Source of the DNA: Mucilaginibacter sp. dw_454
GTDB taxonomy: Bacteria; Bacteroidota; Bacteroidia; Sphingobacteriales; Sphingobacteriaceae
Direction: 5' to 3'
DNA: 64,000 nucleotides
NCBI RefSeq assembly: GCF_018449775.1
Contig: NZ_JAAVVB010000003.1
Span: 248,001 to 312,000 of the forward strand
The notes under the pieces: generated by a model
Database searches by the model: none
Seen by the model: only the letters and a program-made list of their open reading frames with translations
Told to the model about the DNA's origin: nothing
Made by a program: the position numbers and the translations under genes
Shown here: piece by piece, positions 16,647 through 25,568 of the stretch
Layout: each line of letters starts with the position of its first letter
Numbering within the stretch: position 1 is the first letter of the stretch

Positions 16647-17660
16647 ATGAAAAAAGTAGGACTCAAGGATATTGCTGAGCACGTAGGTGTGTCTATAGCG
16701 CTGGTGTCTTACGTATTAAACGGGCAGGCCGAACTGAAACAAGTAAGCAAAGAAAACGCTGAAAAGATCAAGAGGGCGGCTGAGGAGCTGAACTATCGCC
16801 CCAACCAAATTGCCAAGAGTTTAAAGATGCTTAAAACCAATACCATTGGTTTGGTGGTGGCCGATATCAACTATCGTTTCAGCACAGGCATTACCCGCGC
16901 TGTCGAGGCCGAAGCCAAGAAAGCCAACTACACTGTACTTTTTGGCAGTTCGAACGAGAGTGAGGATACCTTTGAAGAATTGGTAAACGCGTTAATAAAC
17001 CGCCAGGTAGATGGTTTGATCTTAGTACCTGTAGAAAACTCGCAGCCACAGATCAAGATGCTGCAAAAGTCGGGCGTGCCGTTTGTACTGCTTGACCGTA
17101 ATTTTCCCGAGATTCAGGCTAACCACGTTACGCTGAATAATCATAAAGCGGCCTATGATGCTACTACTTACCTCATCAAACAGGGCCATAAGCGTATTGC
17201 TTTCTTTAATTATCAAACCACATTTTATCATTTGCAGCAACGCAACCAGGGATACTTGGACGCGCTGAAGGATAACAACATCAAGTTTCAGGAACATTGG
17301 CTGCAAGAAGTAAAAAGCAGCGACAGGGCAGGAGATATCAAGCGAGGCATCGGAACTATACTAACCCACGCCAAACCTTGCGATGCCGCCTTTTTTGCCA
17401 CCGATACGTTGGCCATTACCGGATTGAAATATCTGAACAAGCATAACATTAAAGTGCCAGGGCAACTATCGGTACTGAGTTTTGATGAGTCGGAAGCATT
17501 TGAGCTGTTTTATTGCCCGGTTACCCATTTACAGCAACCACTGGCCGAGATGGGCAGGGCGGCGGTTGATACAGTGGTTGGGCTAATTGATCATAATAAA
17601 ATTAATAGGCAGGTGAGTTTAGAATCCAAACTCGTCAAAGGTAAATCTTGTAGAGAATAG
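16647..17660 (+). CDS. LacI-family transcriptional regulator of the fructan locus
   Basis: 337 residues, standard LacI length. The N-terminal helix-turn-helix (GLKDIAEHVGVSIALVSYVLNG, residues 5-26) and hinge helix region (YRPNQIAKSLK) are followed by a periplasmic-binding-protein-like effector domain beginning NTIGLVVADINYRF. Effector identity is not readable, but the gene directly precedes a sugar transporter, a GH32 enzyme and a sugar kinase, so a fructose-containing sugar or its phosphate is likely. Operator-like palindromes occur in front of this gene and in front of the transporter. Confidence 0.94.
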   Translation: MKKVGLKDIAEHVGVSIALVSYVLNGQAELKQVSKENAEKIKRAAEELNYRPNQIAKSLKMLKTNTIGLVVADINYRFSTGITRAVEAEAKKANYTVLFGSSNESEDTFEELVNALINRQVDGLILVPVENSQPQIKMLQKSGVPFVLLDRNFPEIQANHVTLNNHKAAYDATTYLIKQGHKRIAFFNYQTTFYHLQQRNQGYLDALKDNNIKFQEHWLQEVKSSDRAGDIKRGIGTILTHAKPCDAAFFATDTLAITGLKYLNKHNIKVPGQLSVLSFDESEAFELFYCPVTHLQQPLAEMGRAAVDTVVGLIDHNKINRQVSLESKLVKGKSCRE

Positions 17661-17674
17661 TTTTTTTTGAAGTA

Positions 17675-17694
17675 TACTTTAAACGTTTAAAGTA
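17675..17694 (+). promoter_or_regulatory. Perfect 20-bp LacI-type operator before the transporter operon
   Basis: TACTTTAAACGTTTAAAGTA is perfectly self-complementary with the central CG at 17684-17685. It lies just after the regulator stop and about 168 bp before the transporter start; a family-A repeat separates it from that gene. Confidence 0.8.
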
Positions 17695-17717
17695 AAAGGA
17701 ATATACCCAACTCCACC

Positions 17718-17809
17718 ACGTGATTGCGAACGAGGTACGAGTGTGGCAATCTCCGGTAAAGCGACTTGCAGGGCGCTTAGAGGTCGTCACGCTACGCTCA
17801 CGATGACGT
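17718..17809. repeat. Dispersed palindromic repeat, family A, copy 4
   Basis: CACGTGATTGCGAACGAGGT...GTGTGGCAATCTC and GGTCGTCACGCTACGCTCAC...GATGACGT arms. It sits between the LacI-type operator and the transporter gene, so it would be part of the 5' leader. Confidence 0.8.
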
Positions 17810-17861
17810 AATTGGGAGAGGGCTGCAATAGTCAATCATATAACCAAAAAAGAGAAGATAA

Positions 17862-19244
17862 ATGAAACCAACAAAAACCAAATCAAACGTGCTGCTTATC
17901 TCGGTGGTGGCTGCCACGGGCGGGCTGCTATTCGGGTTTGATACCGGGGTAATATCCGGTGCCTTGCCTTTTATGAAAGAGTACTGGAAACTGCCCGACT
18001 CTAGCATAGCCTTAATCACTACCACCGTGCTCATTGGCGCGGTTATCGGCGCTATCACCAGCGGTAAACTGTCAGATTACCTGGGCCGCAAAAAAATGAT
18101 CATCGTTAATGCCATCATTTTCGCAGTAGGGGCAGTGGGCTGCACCTTTGCAAGCGATATCAACTTTTTAATGATCATGCGGGTCATTATCGGCTTTGCT
18201 ATCGGTATCACCTCATATGTGGTACCTATGTACATTGCCGAGATAGCACCTACCCGCCGCCGCGGGGCCATGGTTACCTTGAACCAATTGATGATCACTA
18301 TTGGCATCCTGGTATCGTACATCACCGATTATGCTTTGGGTAACGATGCCAACCTGCAGTCATGGCGCTGGATGTTTTTTGTGGGATTGTTCCCTGCTTT
18401 GATCTTGCTGATCGGTATGTTCTTCCTGCCGGAGACACCGCGCTGGCTCATTAGCAAGGGCCGTTGGGCCGAAGGCGAGGCTGTACTGAATAAAGTAGAA
18501 GACGCCGACCTGATCCCTCAAACACTGGCCGACCTGAAACGCGATATCGAATTAACCGCAAAAAACAAAACCAACAGCGGCGAGATCTTAAAACCATGGT
18601 TGCGCCCGGCGCTTATAATTACTATGGGTATCTTTTTCTTCCAGCAATTCTCGGGCGTAAATACCATTATCTACTATTCGCCTATCATATTTAAAATGGC
18701 GGGTATCGTTAGTAATACTGCCTCTATTTTGCCGGCTATTATCATCGGCACTGTAAACGTATTGGCTTGCTTTTTATCGGTAATGTTGTTGGACAGAGTG
18801 GGCCGACGCAAATTGTACATGATTGGCATCTGGGGCATGATCCCATCATTGGCTTTGCTGGGTATTTGCTTTCACTTTAAAGAAGCACTGGGTGCTAGTC
18901 TGCCGATATTTGCTGTACTCAGCATCGTTTGCTATATCATTTTTATTGCTATCAGTCTGGCGCCGTTGGGTTGGTTGTTGATCTCAGAAGTGTTCCCATT
19001 AAATGTTCGCGGCGTGGGGATGAGCATAGGTTCCTTATCGCATTGGGGCTTTAATGCCATTGTAGCCTTTACTTTCTTTAAACTGGTTAATGCTTTCGGA
19101 GTGTCTAATACTTTCTTTTTCTATTCGGCTATTTGTTTGATAGGGATGTTTTGGGGTAGGTATTATATCCCTGAAACCAAAGGGAAATCATTGGAAGAGA
19201 TTGAGGAGCACTGGCGCAAAGGCGGCAGCCCAAGGGATTTGTAA
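17862..19244 (+). CDS. Sugar-porter-family MFS transporter (sugar:H+ symporter)
   Basis: 460 residues, 12 predicted transmembrane helices. All sugar-porter hallmarks are present: GLLFGFDTGVISGALPF in helix 1, SDYLGRKKM in loop 2-3, VPMYIAEIAPTRRRGAM after helix 4, PETPRWLISKGR before the central loop, QQFSGVNTIIYYSP in helix 7, DRVGRRKLYM in loop 8-9, and PETKGKSLEEIEE at the C-terminus. It imports a monosaccharide or small oligosaccharide across the inner membrane. With GH32, GH172 and kinases nearby the substrate is probably fructose or a fructoside. Expected to be repressed by the LacI-type regulator. Confidence 0.95.
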   Translation: MKPTKTKSNVLLISVVAATGGLLFGFDTGVISGALPFMKEYWKLPDSSIALITTTVLIGAVIGAITSGKLSDYLGRKKMIIVNAIIFAVGAVGCTFASDINFLMIMRVIIGFAIGITSYVVPMYIAEIAPTRRRGAMVTLNQLMITIGILVSYITDYALGNDANLQSWRWMFFVGLFPALILLIGMFFLPETPRWLISKGRWAEGEAVLNKVEDADLIPQTLADLKRDIELTAKNKTNSGEILKPWLRPALIITMGIFFFQQFSGVNTIIYYSPIIFKMAGIVSNTASILPAIIIGTVNVLACFLSVMLLDRVGRRKLYMIGIWGMIPSLALLGICFHFKEALGASLPIFAVLSIVCYIIFIAISLAPLGWLLISEVFPLNVRGVGMSIGSLSHWGFNAIVAFTFFKLVNAFGVSNTFFFYSAICLIGMFWGRYYIPETKGKSLEEIEEHWRKGGSPRDL

Positions 19245-19254
19245 TAAATTAAAT

Positions 19255-19348
19255 TGTCATTGCGAGCGAGGAACGAGCGTGGCAATCGCAAGGAGAAAAG
19301 CGTGGTGATTGCACAGTTCGCGATTGCCACGCTTCGCTCGCAATGACA
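19255..19348. repeat. Dispersed palindromic repeat, family A, copy 5
   Basis: GTCATTGCGAGCGAGGAACG...GTGGCAATCG and CGATTGCCACGCTTCGCTCG...CAATGACA form a nearly symmetrical hairpin between the transporter and GH32 genes. Confidence 0.85.
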
Positions 19349-19376
19349 AGTACTATTAAACATAAATATCACACAC

Positions 19377-20855
19377 ATGAAAAAATACATCATACTCCTA
19401 ACACTCGCACTCGGCACACTAAGCCTGAGCGCGCAAAAACTGGGCGTTAAGTACGACCCAACCATTCAATCAACCAAAAACCTGCAATACTGGCGGCCCA
19501 AAGGCAATTTATTTGTGGGCGATTGCATGCCCTTTTACAAAGACGGTGTATTCTCTATGTACTGGCTGCTCGACTCGGCGCACCATGCCAGCCTGGGCGG
19601 ACTAGGTGGACACCAATGGGTATTAAGCACCACTACTGATCTGAAAAATTGGAAACAAAACCCTATTGTATTAGGTATAGACGAGCCCTGGGAGAAATCC
19701 ATCTGCACCGGCTCGGTAGTGTTTTATAAAGGCAAGTATTACGCGTTTTATGCTACGCGATTAGTGAACGACGGTAAGATCAATGAGCAATTAAGCTATG
19801 CTATCAGTAACGACGGTATCCATTTCGACAAACAAAAGCCTAACCCATTTTACACTTCGGCGCCTGGCTATAGTAAGCGCGACTTCCGCGACCCTAAAGT
19901 TTTTGTGGACGAGAAAACCGGCGAGTTTCACCTGTTTGTGGCCAGCTGGCAAGAGAATACGCCGCTGCGCCACTCCGGCGGAGCGTTGGTACATATGGTA
20001 TCCAAAGACCTGAAAAACTGGACGGTACTTGATCCGGTGTTAACCGGCCAGGGATCTGTACCCGAGTGCCCGGATTACTTTCTGTGGAACGGCTGGTATT
20101 ATTTAGTTTATGGCGATAATGGGGATACTTATTATGTGATGTCGCACAGTCCATACGGCCCGTGGCAGGAGCCAAGATACCAGGCCTTGAACGAATCGTG
20201 GATCAACGTAGCCAAGACGGCAGCGTTTAAAAACGGTCGCCGCATTGTGGGTGCGTGGATCCCTAGCCGCGATCAGAATAAAGACAACAACGGCGAACGC
20301 TTTGGTGGCAATATGGCTTTCCGCGAAGTGAAACAAGAAGCTGATGGAACGTTATCTACCAGTTTCCCTGCGGAAATGATTCCGGCTACCAATGCAGCTT
20401 TAAGTTTAAGTATTAAGGCTGATATGGATGCCAAAGCAGAAGGCACAGACGGTATAAGCATCAGCACTACCAGCGGCATGGGTTCTGCTCATCTGGAGAA
20501 TTTGCCGTTGAATTGCCGGATTACCATGGAGGTTGACCCTACCACGCCAATTGCCGAGTACGGCTTTTATTTAAGAGCTGATAACCAGGCAGACAACGGC
20601 TATCGCGTAGACTTCCTGGCTGGCGACCGCGACGTTTGGTTAGGCAATACCATGATTCGCGTGGTGGAAGGTTTGGATAAACCGATGAAGCTGGATATTA
20701 TTATGAAAGACGATATTATTGATATGAATATAAATGGCAAGCGCACCATTGTGAACCGTTGCCCCGAGCAAAAAGGTACCCAATTGCATTTCTTTGCAAA
20801 GCATGGTAATGTTAAGTTTAGGTCGATAAAAATTAGTCCGCTTAAAGAAGATTAG
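19377..20855 (+). CDS. Exported GH32 glycoside hydrolase (fructan beta-fructosidase/levanase-like)
   Basis: 492 residues with signal peptide (MKKYIILLTLALGTLSLSAQ). Five-bladed propeller of the GH32 clan: the probable nucleophile is D49 in VGDCMPFYKDG, the transition-state stabiliser is D172 in FRDP (170-173), and the acid/base is E230 in the EC motif (VPECPDYF). A C-terminal beta-sandwich module (from about residue 350, LENLPLNCRITMEVDPTTP) is also typical. It hydrolyses beta-fructosyl linkages in the periplasm or outside the cell. The first motif deviates from the usual WMNDPNG, so exact specificity is uncertain. It precedes the ROK kinase by 1 bp. Confidence 0.87.
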   Translation: MKKYIILLTLALGTLSLSAQKLGVKYDPTIQSTKNLQYWRPKGNLFVGDCMPFYKDGVFSMYWLLDSAHHASLGGLGGHQWVLSTTTDLKNWKQNPIVLGIDEPWEKSICTGSVVFYKGKYYAFYATRLVNDGKINEQLSYAISNDGIHFDKQKPNPFYTSAPGYSKRDFRDPKVFVDEKTGEFHLFVASWQENTPLRHSGGALVHMVSKDLKNWTVLDPVLTGQGSVPECPDYFLWNGWYYLVYGDNGDTYYVMSHSPYGPWQEPRYQALNESWINVAKTAAFKNGRRIVGAWIPSRDQNKDNNGERFGGNMAFREVKQEADGTLSTSFPAEMIPATNAALSLSIKADMDAKAEGTDGISISTTSGMGSAHLENLPLNCRITMEVDPTTPIAEYGFYLRADNQADNGYRVDFLAGDRDVWLGNTMIRVVEGLDKPMKLDIIMKDDIIDMNINGKRTIVNRCPEQKGTQLHFFAKHGNVKFRSIKISPLKED

Positions 20856-20856
20856 T

Positions 20857-21822
20857 ATGCTGTTAGGATTTGATATTGGGGGTACCAAATGTGCCGTGGT
20901 TTTGGGTAAGACAAGTAGTGACGGGCTGGAGATTATAGATAAAGTGGCCATGCCAACGGTACAACCACCTTATGACATGATAGAGGTGCTGTTTATAACC
21001 GCCGAGAACTTGCTGAAAAAGCACGGTTTGCAAAATGCCGATCTGCAGGGCATCGGCATCAGTTGTGGTGGTCCGCTGAGTAGTAAAAAAGGGTTGATAT
21101 TGTCGCCGCCAAATTTGCCTGGCTGGGATAACATCCCTATGGTGCAACTAACGACCGAACGTTTCGGCCGTAACGCTTTGCTGCAAAATGATGCCAACGC
21201 CTGCGCCGTGGCCGAATGGAAATACGGTGCCGGTAAGGGTTTTGAAAACGTGATCTTTTTAACTTTTGGCACTGGCATGGGTGCGGGTTTGATTCTAAAT
21301 GGCAGGCTATATTCAGGCACTTCGGACTTTGCCGGCGAGGTGGGTCATCTGCGCCTTTCAGATATGGGGCCGGTAGGTTTCGGCAAAGCCGGCTCATTTG
21401 AAGGTTGGTGCAGCGGCGGTGGGATAGCACAATTGGCGCAGATCAAGGTTAGAGAGCGATTGCAGGTAGGCGGGAAGGTTTCGTTTTGCGATAGCCTGGA
21501 CGATCTGGGTAAACTAACCGCCAAGATCGTAGCCGAAGCCGCCCACAGCGGCGATGAACTGGCTATTGATATTTACAATACCTGTGCCGAATATTTGGGT
21601 CGTGGTCTATCTTTATTGATAGATATTTTAAACCCGGAGGTGATTATTATGGGGAGTATTTATGGTCGCGCTAAATCTTTATTAGATGAGCGGATGATGA
21701 AAGTGATAGAGCGGGAAGCTTACATAGGTGCACACGAGGTTTGCAAGATCGTACCGGCAGGTTTAGGTGAAAACATTGGCGATATGGCGGCATTGAGCTT
21801 GGCGGTGATGAGTGGGGAATAG
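20857..21822 (+). CDS. ROK-family sugar kinase (fructokinase/glucokinase-like)
   Basis: 321 residues. The ATP-binding motif DIGGTKCAVVLG (residues 5-16), the active-site Asp region QNDANACAVAEWKYGAG and the GTGMGAG loop are all present, as is the zinc-ligand His context EVGHLRL. The cysteine cluster CxCGxxGCxE normal for ROK kinases is replaced by PVGFGKAGSFE, so the structural zinc is probably absent. It starts 1 bp after the GH32 gene and should phosphorylate the monosaccharide that GH32 releases. Fructose is the best guess; glucose or another hexose cannot be excluded. Confidence 0.88.
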   Translation: MLLGFDIGGTKCAVVLGKTSSDGLEIIDKVAMPTVQPPYDMIEVLFITAENLLKKHGLQNADLQGIGISCGGPLSSKKGLILSPPNLPGWDNIPMVQLTTERFGRNALLQNDANACAVAEWKYGAGKGFENVIFLTFGTGMGAGLILNGRLYSGTSDFAGEVGHLRLSDMGPVGFGKAGSFEGWCSGGGIAQLAQIKVRERLQVGGKVSFCDSLDDLGKLTAKIVAEAAHSGDELAIDIYNTCAEYLGRGLSLLIDILNPEVIIMGSIYGRAKSLLDERMMKVIEREAYIGAHEVCKIVPAGLGENIGDMAALSLAVMSGE

Positions 21823-21848
21823 TCAGCAAATCGCACTATTGCAGGCGG

Positions 21849-21913
21849 GGAGACGCAAAATGTTGCGTCTCTACCATAGCCCCAAAATGTAGAGACGCAA
21901 TATTTTGCGTCTT
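21849..21913. repeat. Dispersed repeat, family B (GAGACGCAA), copy 2
   Basis: The two self-complementary arms seen at 8028-8126 recur here in swapped order: GGAGACGCAAAATGTTGCGT... (21849-21874) then GTAGAGACGCAATATTTTGC... (21889-21912). Confidence 0.85.
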
Positions 21914-21950
21914 ATGCAGATTCCTCTAGTTTCTGGATCTTAAACCACCA

Positions 21951-22040
21951 CGTCATTGCGAGCGTAGCGTGGCAATCTCTGAAGCGATCAGTAAACGCTG
22001 GCCAGAGATCGTCACGCTCGTTCCTCGCTCACGATGACGT
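21951..22040. repeat. Dispersed palindromic repeat, family A, copy 6
   Basis: CGTCATTGCGAGCGTAGCGT...GGCAATCTC and GAGATCGTCACGCTCGTTCC...GATGACGT arms. An ATG inside its right end (22034) is in frame with the GH172 gene but is a repeat artefact. Confidence 0.85.
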
Positions 22041-22054
22041 GTAATAAAAGAATA

Positions 22055-23641
22055 ATGGTGAAAAAAATAGCGGCAATAATCCTCCTGGCTCTAATCGCCC
22101 ACGCATCCATCGCGCAGCAAAAAGTAATAAGCATTGGCACGCTGTTAAACGACATGGTGAACAGAAGCCTTGACGTGCTTTGCCCATCGCCATACTACAC
22201 CTCCAAACTGCAAACCAGTCATGATCGCCGCTCGCTGATCCCCGGCACACCCTCATGGCATGCTAACGATGATGGCTCGGGTTTCATCAGGTACGAGGCT
22301 AACAAGGGCCGTGTAGAGAAGGTGCTGTTTGACGAAAAAGGCCCTGGCGTGATTACCCGCATTATTACTACAGGCGGGGCCAAAGGCACTAACCTGCGTT
22401 TTTATTTTGACGGCGAGAAGGAGGCCAGTGTGGTCATTCCGGCTTATGATATTGCTAAATTACCTATCCATTTGCCCGACGGACTGTTGCTGTTGCACGA
22501 ACATTATAATACCACCCAGGGTAGCTCGCTTTATTACCCTATTCCTTATGGCAGGAGTTGTAAAATTACTGTGGATGATTTGAATCGGGCTTATTATTTC
22601 CATGCCAACTATCGTACTTATGCTAAAAGCATTAAGGTTAAAACGTTTACCGTAAAAGAAGCTAAAACTTACCAGAAACAAGCAGACGAAACGGGTGAAG
22701 AACTACTGTATTCTGGTGCCTATGTAATGAATGAGGCAGACACGCAACGCCAGCTTGTCCCCGGTGCGAGTTTGATTTTGTCTTTGCCTGCTGACCATAA
22801 AGCTATCCGGACACTGGCATTTAATCTTGATGGCTATGCGGAGGCTGACTACGGGCAAATGATGCGTGGCCTGATCGTCAAAATAACGTTCGACGGACGG
22901 CAAACGGTAAGCGTTCCGCTGAGTGATTTTGTAGGATCAGGCATGGGGGCGCCCGCTGTAAAAAATTATTATTTATTTTCGGATGGAAAGGGTAACATGA
23001 GTTCAAAGTTTATCATGCCCTATAAAAAGAGTGCTAAAATTGAATTGGTAAATATCTCTAACTATCCGGTCGAAGCCCAGATAAGGGCTTGTACCTCACC
23101 CTGGAAATGGACACCCAACACCCTTTATTTCCACGCCGCCTGGCGGCAGGAAACGGGCCTAAAAACTAATGCCGGGTTGGATTATAATATGGCGACTATT
23201 GTCGGACGAGGTGTTTTTAAGGGTGATGTATTGTCGCTGTACAACCATACCCCGCGCTGGTATGGCGAGGGCGACGAACATATCTGGGTAGATGATGAAT
23301 CTTTTCCTTCGCACTTTGGCTGCGGTACGGAGGATTATTACAACACCACGTTTGCGCCTATCCATGTTTTCCAGACACCATTTGGCGGCGCCATGCGCGA
23401 GGATGATGAAGCATCGCGCGGTTACAATACCTTTTTGCGCACCCGCAACCTGGATGCGGTGCCCTTTAAAAAGAAACTGAAATTTGAGTTTGAGCTATTG
23501 AGTTGGGACACCGGTTTGGTTGATTATTCATCAACCGTTTTTTGGTATGGCGATCTGAATTCGAGGGCCATCACCGCGTCTGACGACCAGGAAGCCTTGA
23601 AGCCGCTGCCCAAACCTGTCTATACAGGTGATGAAAATTAA
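22055..23641 (+). CDS. Exported GH172 (DUF2961) protein, difructose/fructofuranosidase-like
   Basis: 528 residues from ATG 22055, which opens the signal peptide MVKKIAAIILLALIAHASIA; an in-frame ATG at 22034 lies within a repeat. This is the DUF2961 family, now GH172, whose characterised members act on alpha-fructofuranosyl linkages or difructose dianhydride. E405 (WYGEGDE) and E426 (CGTEDYY) are 21 residues apart, matching my memory of the nucleophile and acid/base spacing in the Bifidobacterium alpha-D-fructofuranosidase. The location downstream of GH32 and ROK genes supports a fructan/fructoside role. Exact substrate is open. Confidence 0.88.
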   Translation: MVKKIAAIILLALIAHASIAQQKVISIGTLLNDMVNRSLDVLCPSPYYTSKLQTSHDRRSLIPGTPSWHANDDGSGFIRYEANKGRVEKVLFDEKGPGVITRIITTGGAKGTNLRFYFDGEKEASVVIPAYDIAKLPIHLPDGLLLLHEHYNTTQGSSLYYPIPYGRSCKITVDDLNRAYYFHANYRTYAKSIKVKTFTVKEAKTYQKQADETGEELLYSGAYVMNEADTQRQLVPGASLILSLPADHKAIRTLAFNLDGYAEADYGQMMRGLIVKITFDGRQTVSVPLSDFVGSGMGAPAVKNYYLFSDGKGNMSSKFIMPYKKSAKIELVNISNYPVEAQIRACTSPWKWTPNTLYFHAAWRQETGLKTNAGLDYNMATIVGRGVFKGDVLSLYNHTPRWYGEGDEHIWVDDESFPSHFGCGTEDYYNTTFAPIHVFQTPFGGAMREDDEASRGYNTFLRTRNLDAVPFKKKLKFEFELLSWDTGLVDYSSTVFWYGDLNSRAITASDDQEALKPLPKPVYTGDEN

Positions 23642-23687
23642 TAGTTTGATAACCTGACTTTTGATTGAATTTTATAGTTTTATCGAC

Positions 23688-24497
23688 ATGAAAATTAAAT
23701 TTCTACTGCTGCTATCTGCGGCTTTAACATTGGCCACTTTTAAAGGCGTCGCGCAAGCAAAATTTATCCACTCGCATAACGATTATGCCAATAACACGCC
23801 TTTTTACAAGGCCTATAACAATGGCTTCAATTCCATAGAAGCAGATATATTTTTGGTTGACGGCACGTTACTGGTATCGCATAGCGACAAGTATCTGTTC
23901 CCTGACCGTACGCTGAAAGGTATGTATATCGACCCCATTGCATACGCCTTGCGCCGGGATACTACCCGCCGCTTAAATTTATTGATCGATGTTAAAGCCG
24001 ATTATAAAAAAATCCTGCCTGCGCTGGTAAAAGAACTGAAGCCGCTGAGCGCATATTTAATGAGTCCGGAAAATCCCACGGGCAGGCTAAAAATATTGAT
24101 CAGTGGTAACCGTCCGCAGCCGGGCGACTATAAAGATTATCCAACCACGCTTTGGTTTGATGATGATCTGATTTACCCGCACACCCCGGCGCAGTGGGAT
24201 AGAGTAGGGCAGGTGAGTTTAAACTTTGAGAATTGGTCTAAATGGAAGGGCCAGGGCGCTATTGCCGAGGCCGACCGCAAGCGTCTGCAAAAAACGGTGG
24301 ACAGCGTGCATACCCATACCGGCAAACTGGTAAGATTTTGGGGCGCGCCGGATACCCAGGAGTCTTGGGATACCCAGGTTGCATTCGGCGCAGACATCAT
24401 TGGTACCGACAGGATCGAGCAACTATCTACCTATCTGGGCGAAAAATCTTTACGCAAACCAACCAACGTTGCCATCCCCAATAAATTAGTTAAATAG
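23688..24497 (+). CDS. Exported GDPD/PI-PLC-like phosphodiesterase
   Basis: 269 residues from ATG 23688 (signal peptide MKIKFLLLLSAALTLATFKGVAQA); a TTG nine codons earlier would give a non-signal-like extension. The TIM-barrel PLC-like superfamily is indicated by FIHSHNDYANNTPFYKA (catalytic His candidate), NSIEADIFLVDGTLLVSHS with Glu/Asp metal ligands and a second His, then LLIDVKADY. Usual substrates are glycerophosphodiesters; in Bacteroidota such proteins are often annotated only by fold. It lies 46 bp after the GH172 gene and may be co-transcribed, but no direct link to fructan use is evident. Confidence 0.75.
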   Translation: MKIKFLLLLSAALTLATFKGVAQAKFIHSHNDYANNTPFYKAYNNGFNSIEADIFLVDGTLLVSHSDKYLFPDRTLKGMYIDPIAYALRRDTTRRLNLLIDVKADYKKILPALVKELKPLSAYLMSPENPTGRLKILISGNRPQPGDYKDYPTTLWFDDDLIYPHTPAQWDRVGQVSLNFENWSKWKGQGAIAEADRKRLQKTVDSVHTHTGKLVRFWGAPDTQESWDTQVAFGADIIGTDRIEQLSTYLGEKSLRKPTNVAIPNKLVK

Positions 24498-24576
24498 TCT
24501 GTTTGATTTTTTAAAAACAATCAACTGAAAAGAAAAGATAATTAAGGTATTTTTGCGGCTTAATAAATGTTTTTAA

Positions 24577-25545
24577 ATGCGTTTTGCTGCTTTTTGTATA
24601 CTTTTTTTGATCGCCGGGGCATTTGCCGGCTACGCGCAGCAAGACACATCGGTGCAAACCAATCCGGTAATCTCTACTCCTCAACAAGGCGGGGTACAGG
24701 TGTTGGATTCGGTGATCATGGCTACGGCCAACCGCCAAAAATTCCTGGAAGACTCGCTGGCTTTTCTCTACATCAAATATCCAGACTCAACCACCTACAG
24801 CCAGGGCTCTGCCCAATTTGTGAAGGATAGTTTATACCATGGCAATGGTTTCCTGGATATTCCTTACAGATCTAAAAACTCATTACGCAGCGGCCATACC
24901 CGCCAAACCCGAGATCAATGGGTTATCGTCATGATCATCAGTTTGCTGCTTTATACGGCTATCCTGAATATACTGATGAATAAAGATATCAAGAATGTGT
25001 TCCTGTCGTTTTACAGCAAACGGGCCATGGTGCAAGCTAATAAGGATGATATACAAATCAACTTCTGGGCCTTTGTAGGGCTTTTCCTGTTATTCGGTTT
25101 AACCTTTGGTTTATTTCTGTACCAATTAGCTGGTTACAGAAATATTTACTATAGTATCAGTGGTTTCAGGCTGTTTAGCTCGCTGGTATTTATTATATTA
25201 TTGCTTTTTGCCAGTAAATTCCTGGTGTTGAAAGCCTTAGGCTTTATTTTTGACATCCAGAAACTGGTAACAGAATATGTATCAGTGCTTTACCTGACAT
25301 ACTTTAACATAGCCTTTGTATTTTTGCCCGTTACTGTTTGTTTTAGCTTGATAGCGGCACAATTTATACCTGTTTTACTGGCAGTTGCCATTGTTTTAGT
25401 GCTGGTGATTTTCACCTGGTTATACTTAAGAAGCAGCGTTAGCATTATTTCTAATATTCGATTTCATAAATTCTATTTATTTATCTATCTTTGTGCCCTC
25501 GAAATTTGCCCCATTTTGATACTAGTAAAAGCACTGAATATATAA
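24577..25545 (+). CDS. DUF4271 integral membrane protein
   Basis: 322 residues. A cleavable signal-like N-terminus (MRFAAFCILFLIAGAFAGYAQ) precedes a soluble segment of about 85 residues, then six or seven transmembrane helices from WVIVMIISLLLYTAILNILM to the end. This architecture and its position directly before hemD match the DUF4271 family of Bacteroidota, for which I know no biochemical function. The 23-bp gap to hemD suggests co-transcription. Confidence 0.8.
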   Translation: MRFAAFCILFLIAGAFAGYAQQDTSVQTNPVISTPQQGGVQVLDSVIMATANRQKFLEDSLAFLYIKYPDSTTYSQGSAQFVKDSLYHGNGFLDIPYRSKNSLRSGHTRQTRDQWVIVMIISLLLYTAILNILMNKDIKNVFLSFYSKRAMVQANKDDIQINFWAFVGLFLLFGLTFGLFLYQLAGYRNIYYSISGFRLFSSLVFIILLLFASKFLVLKALGFIFDIQKLVTEYVSVLYLTYFNIAFVFLPVTVCFSLIAAQFIPVLLAVAIVLVLVIFTWLYLRSSVSIISNIRFHKFYLFIYLCALEICPILILVKALNI

Positions 25546-25568
25546 GTTTTAGGTTTTAAATTACAGCG

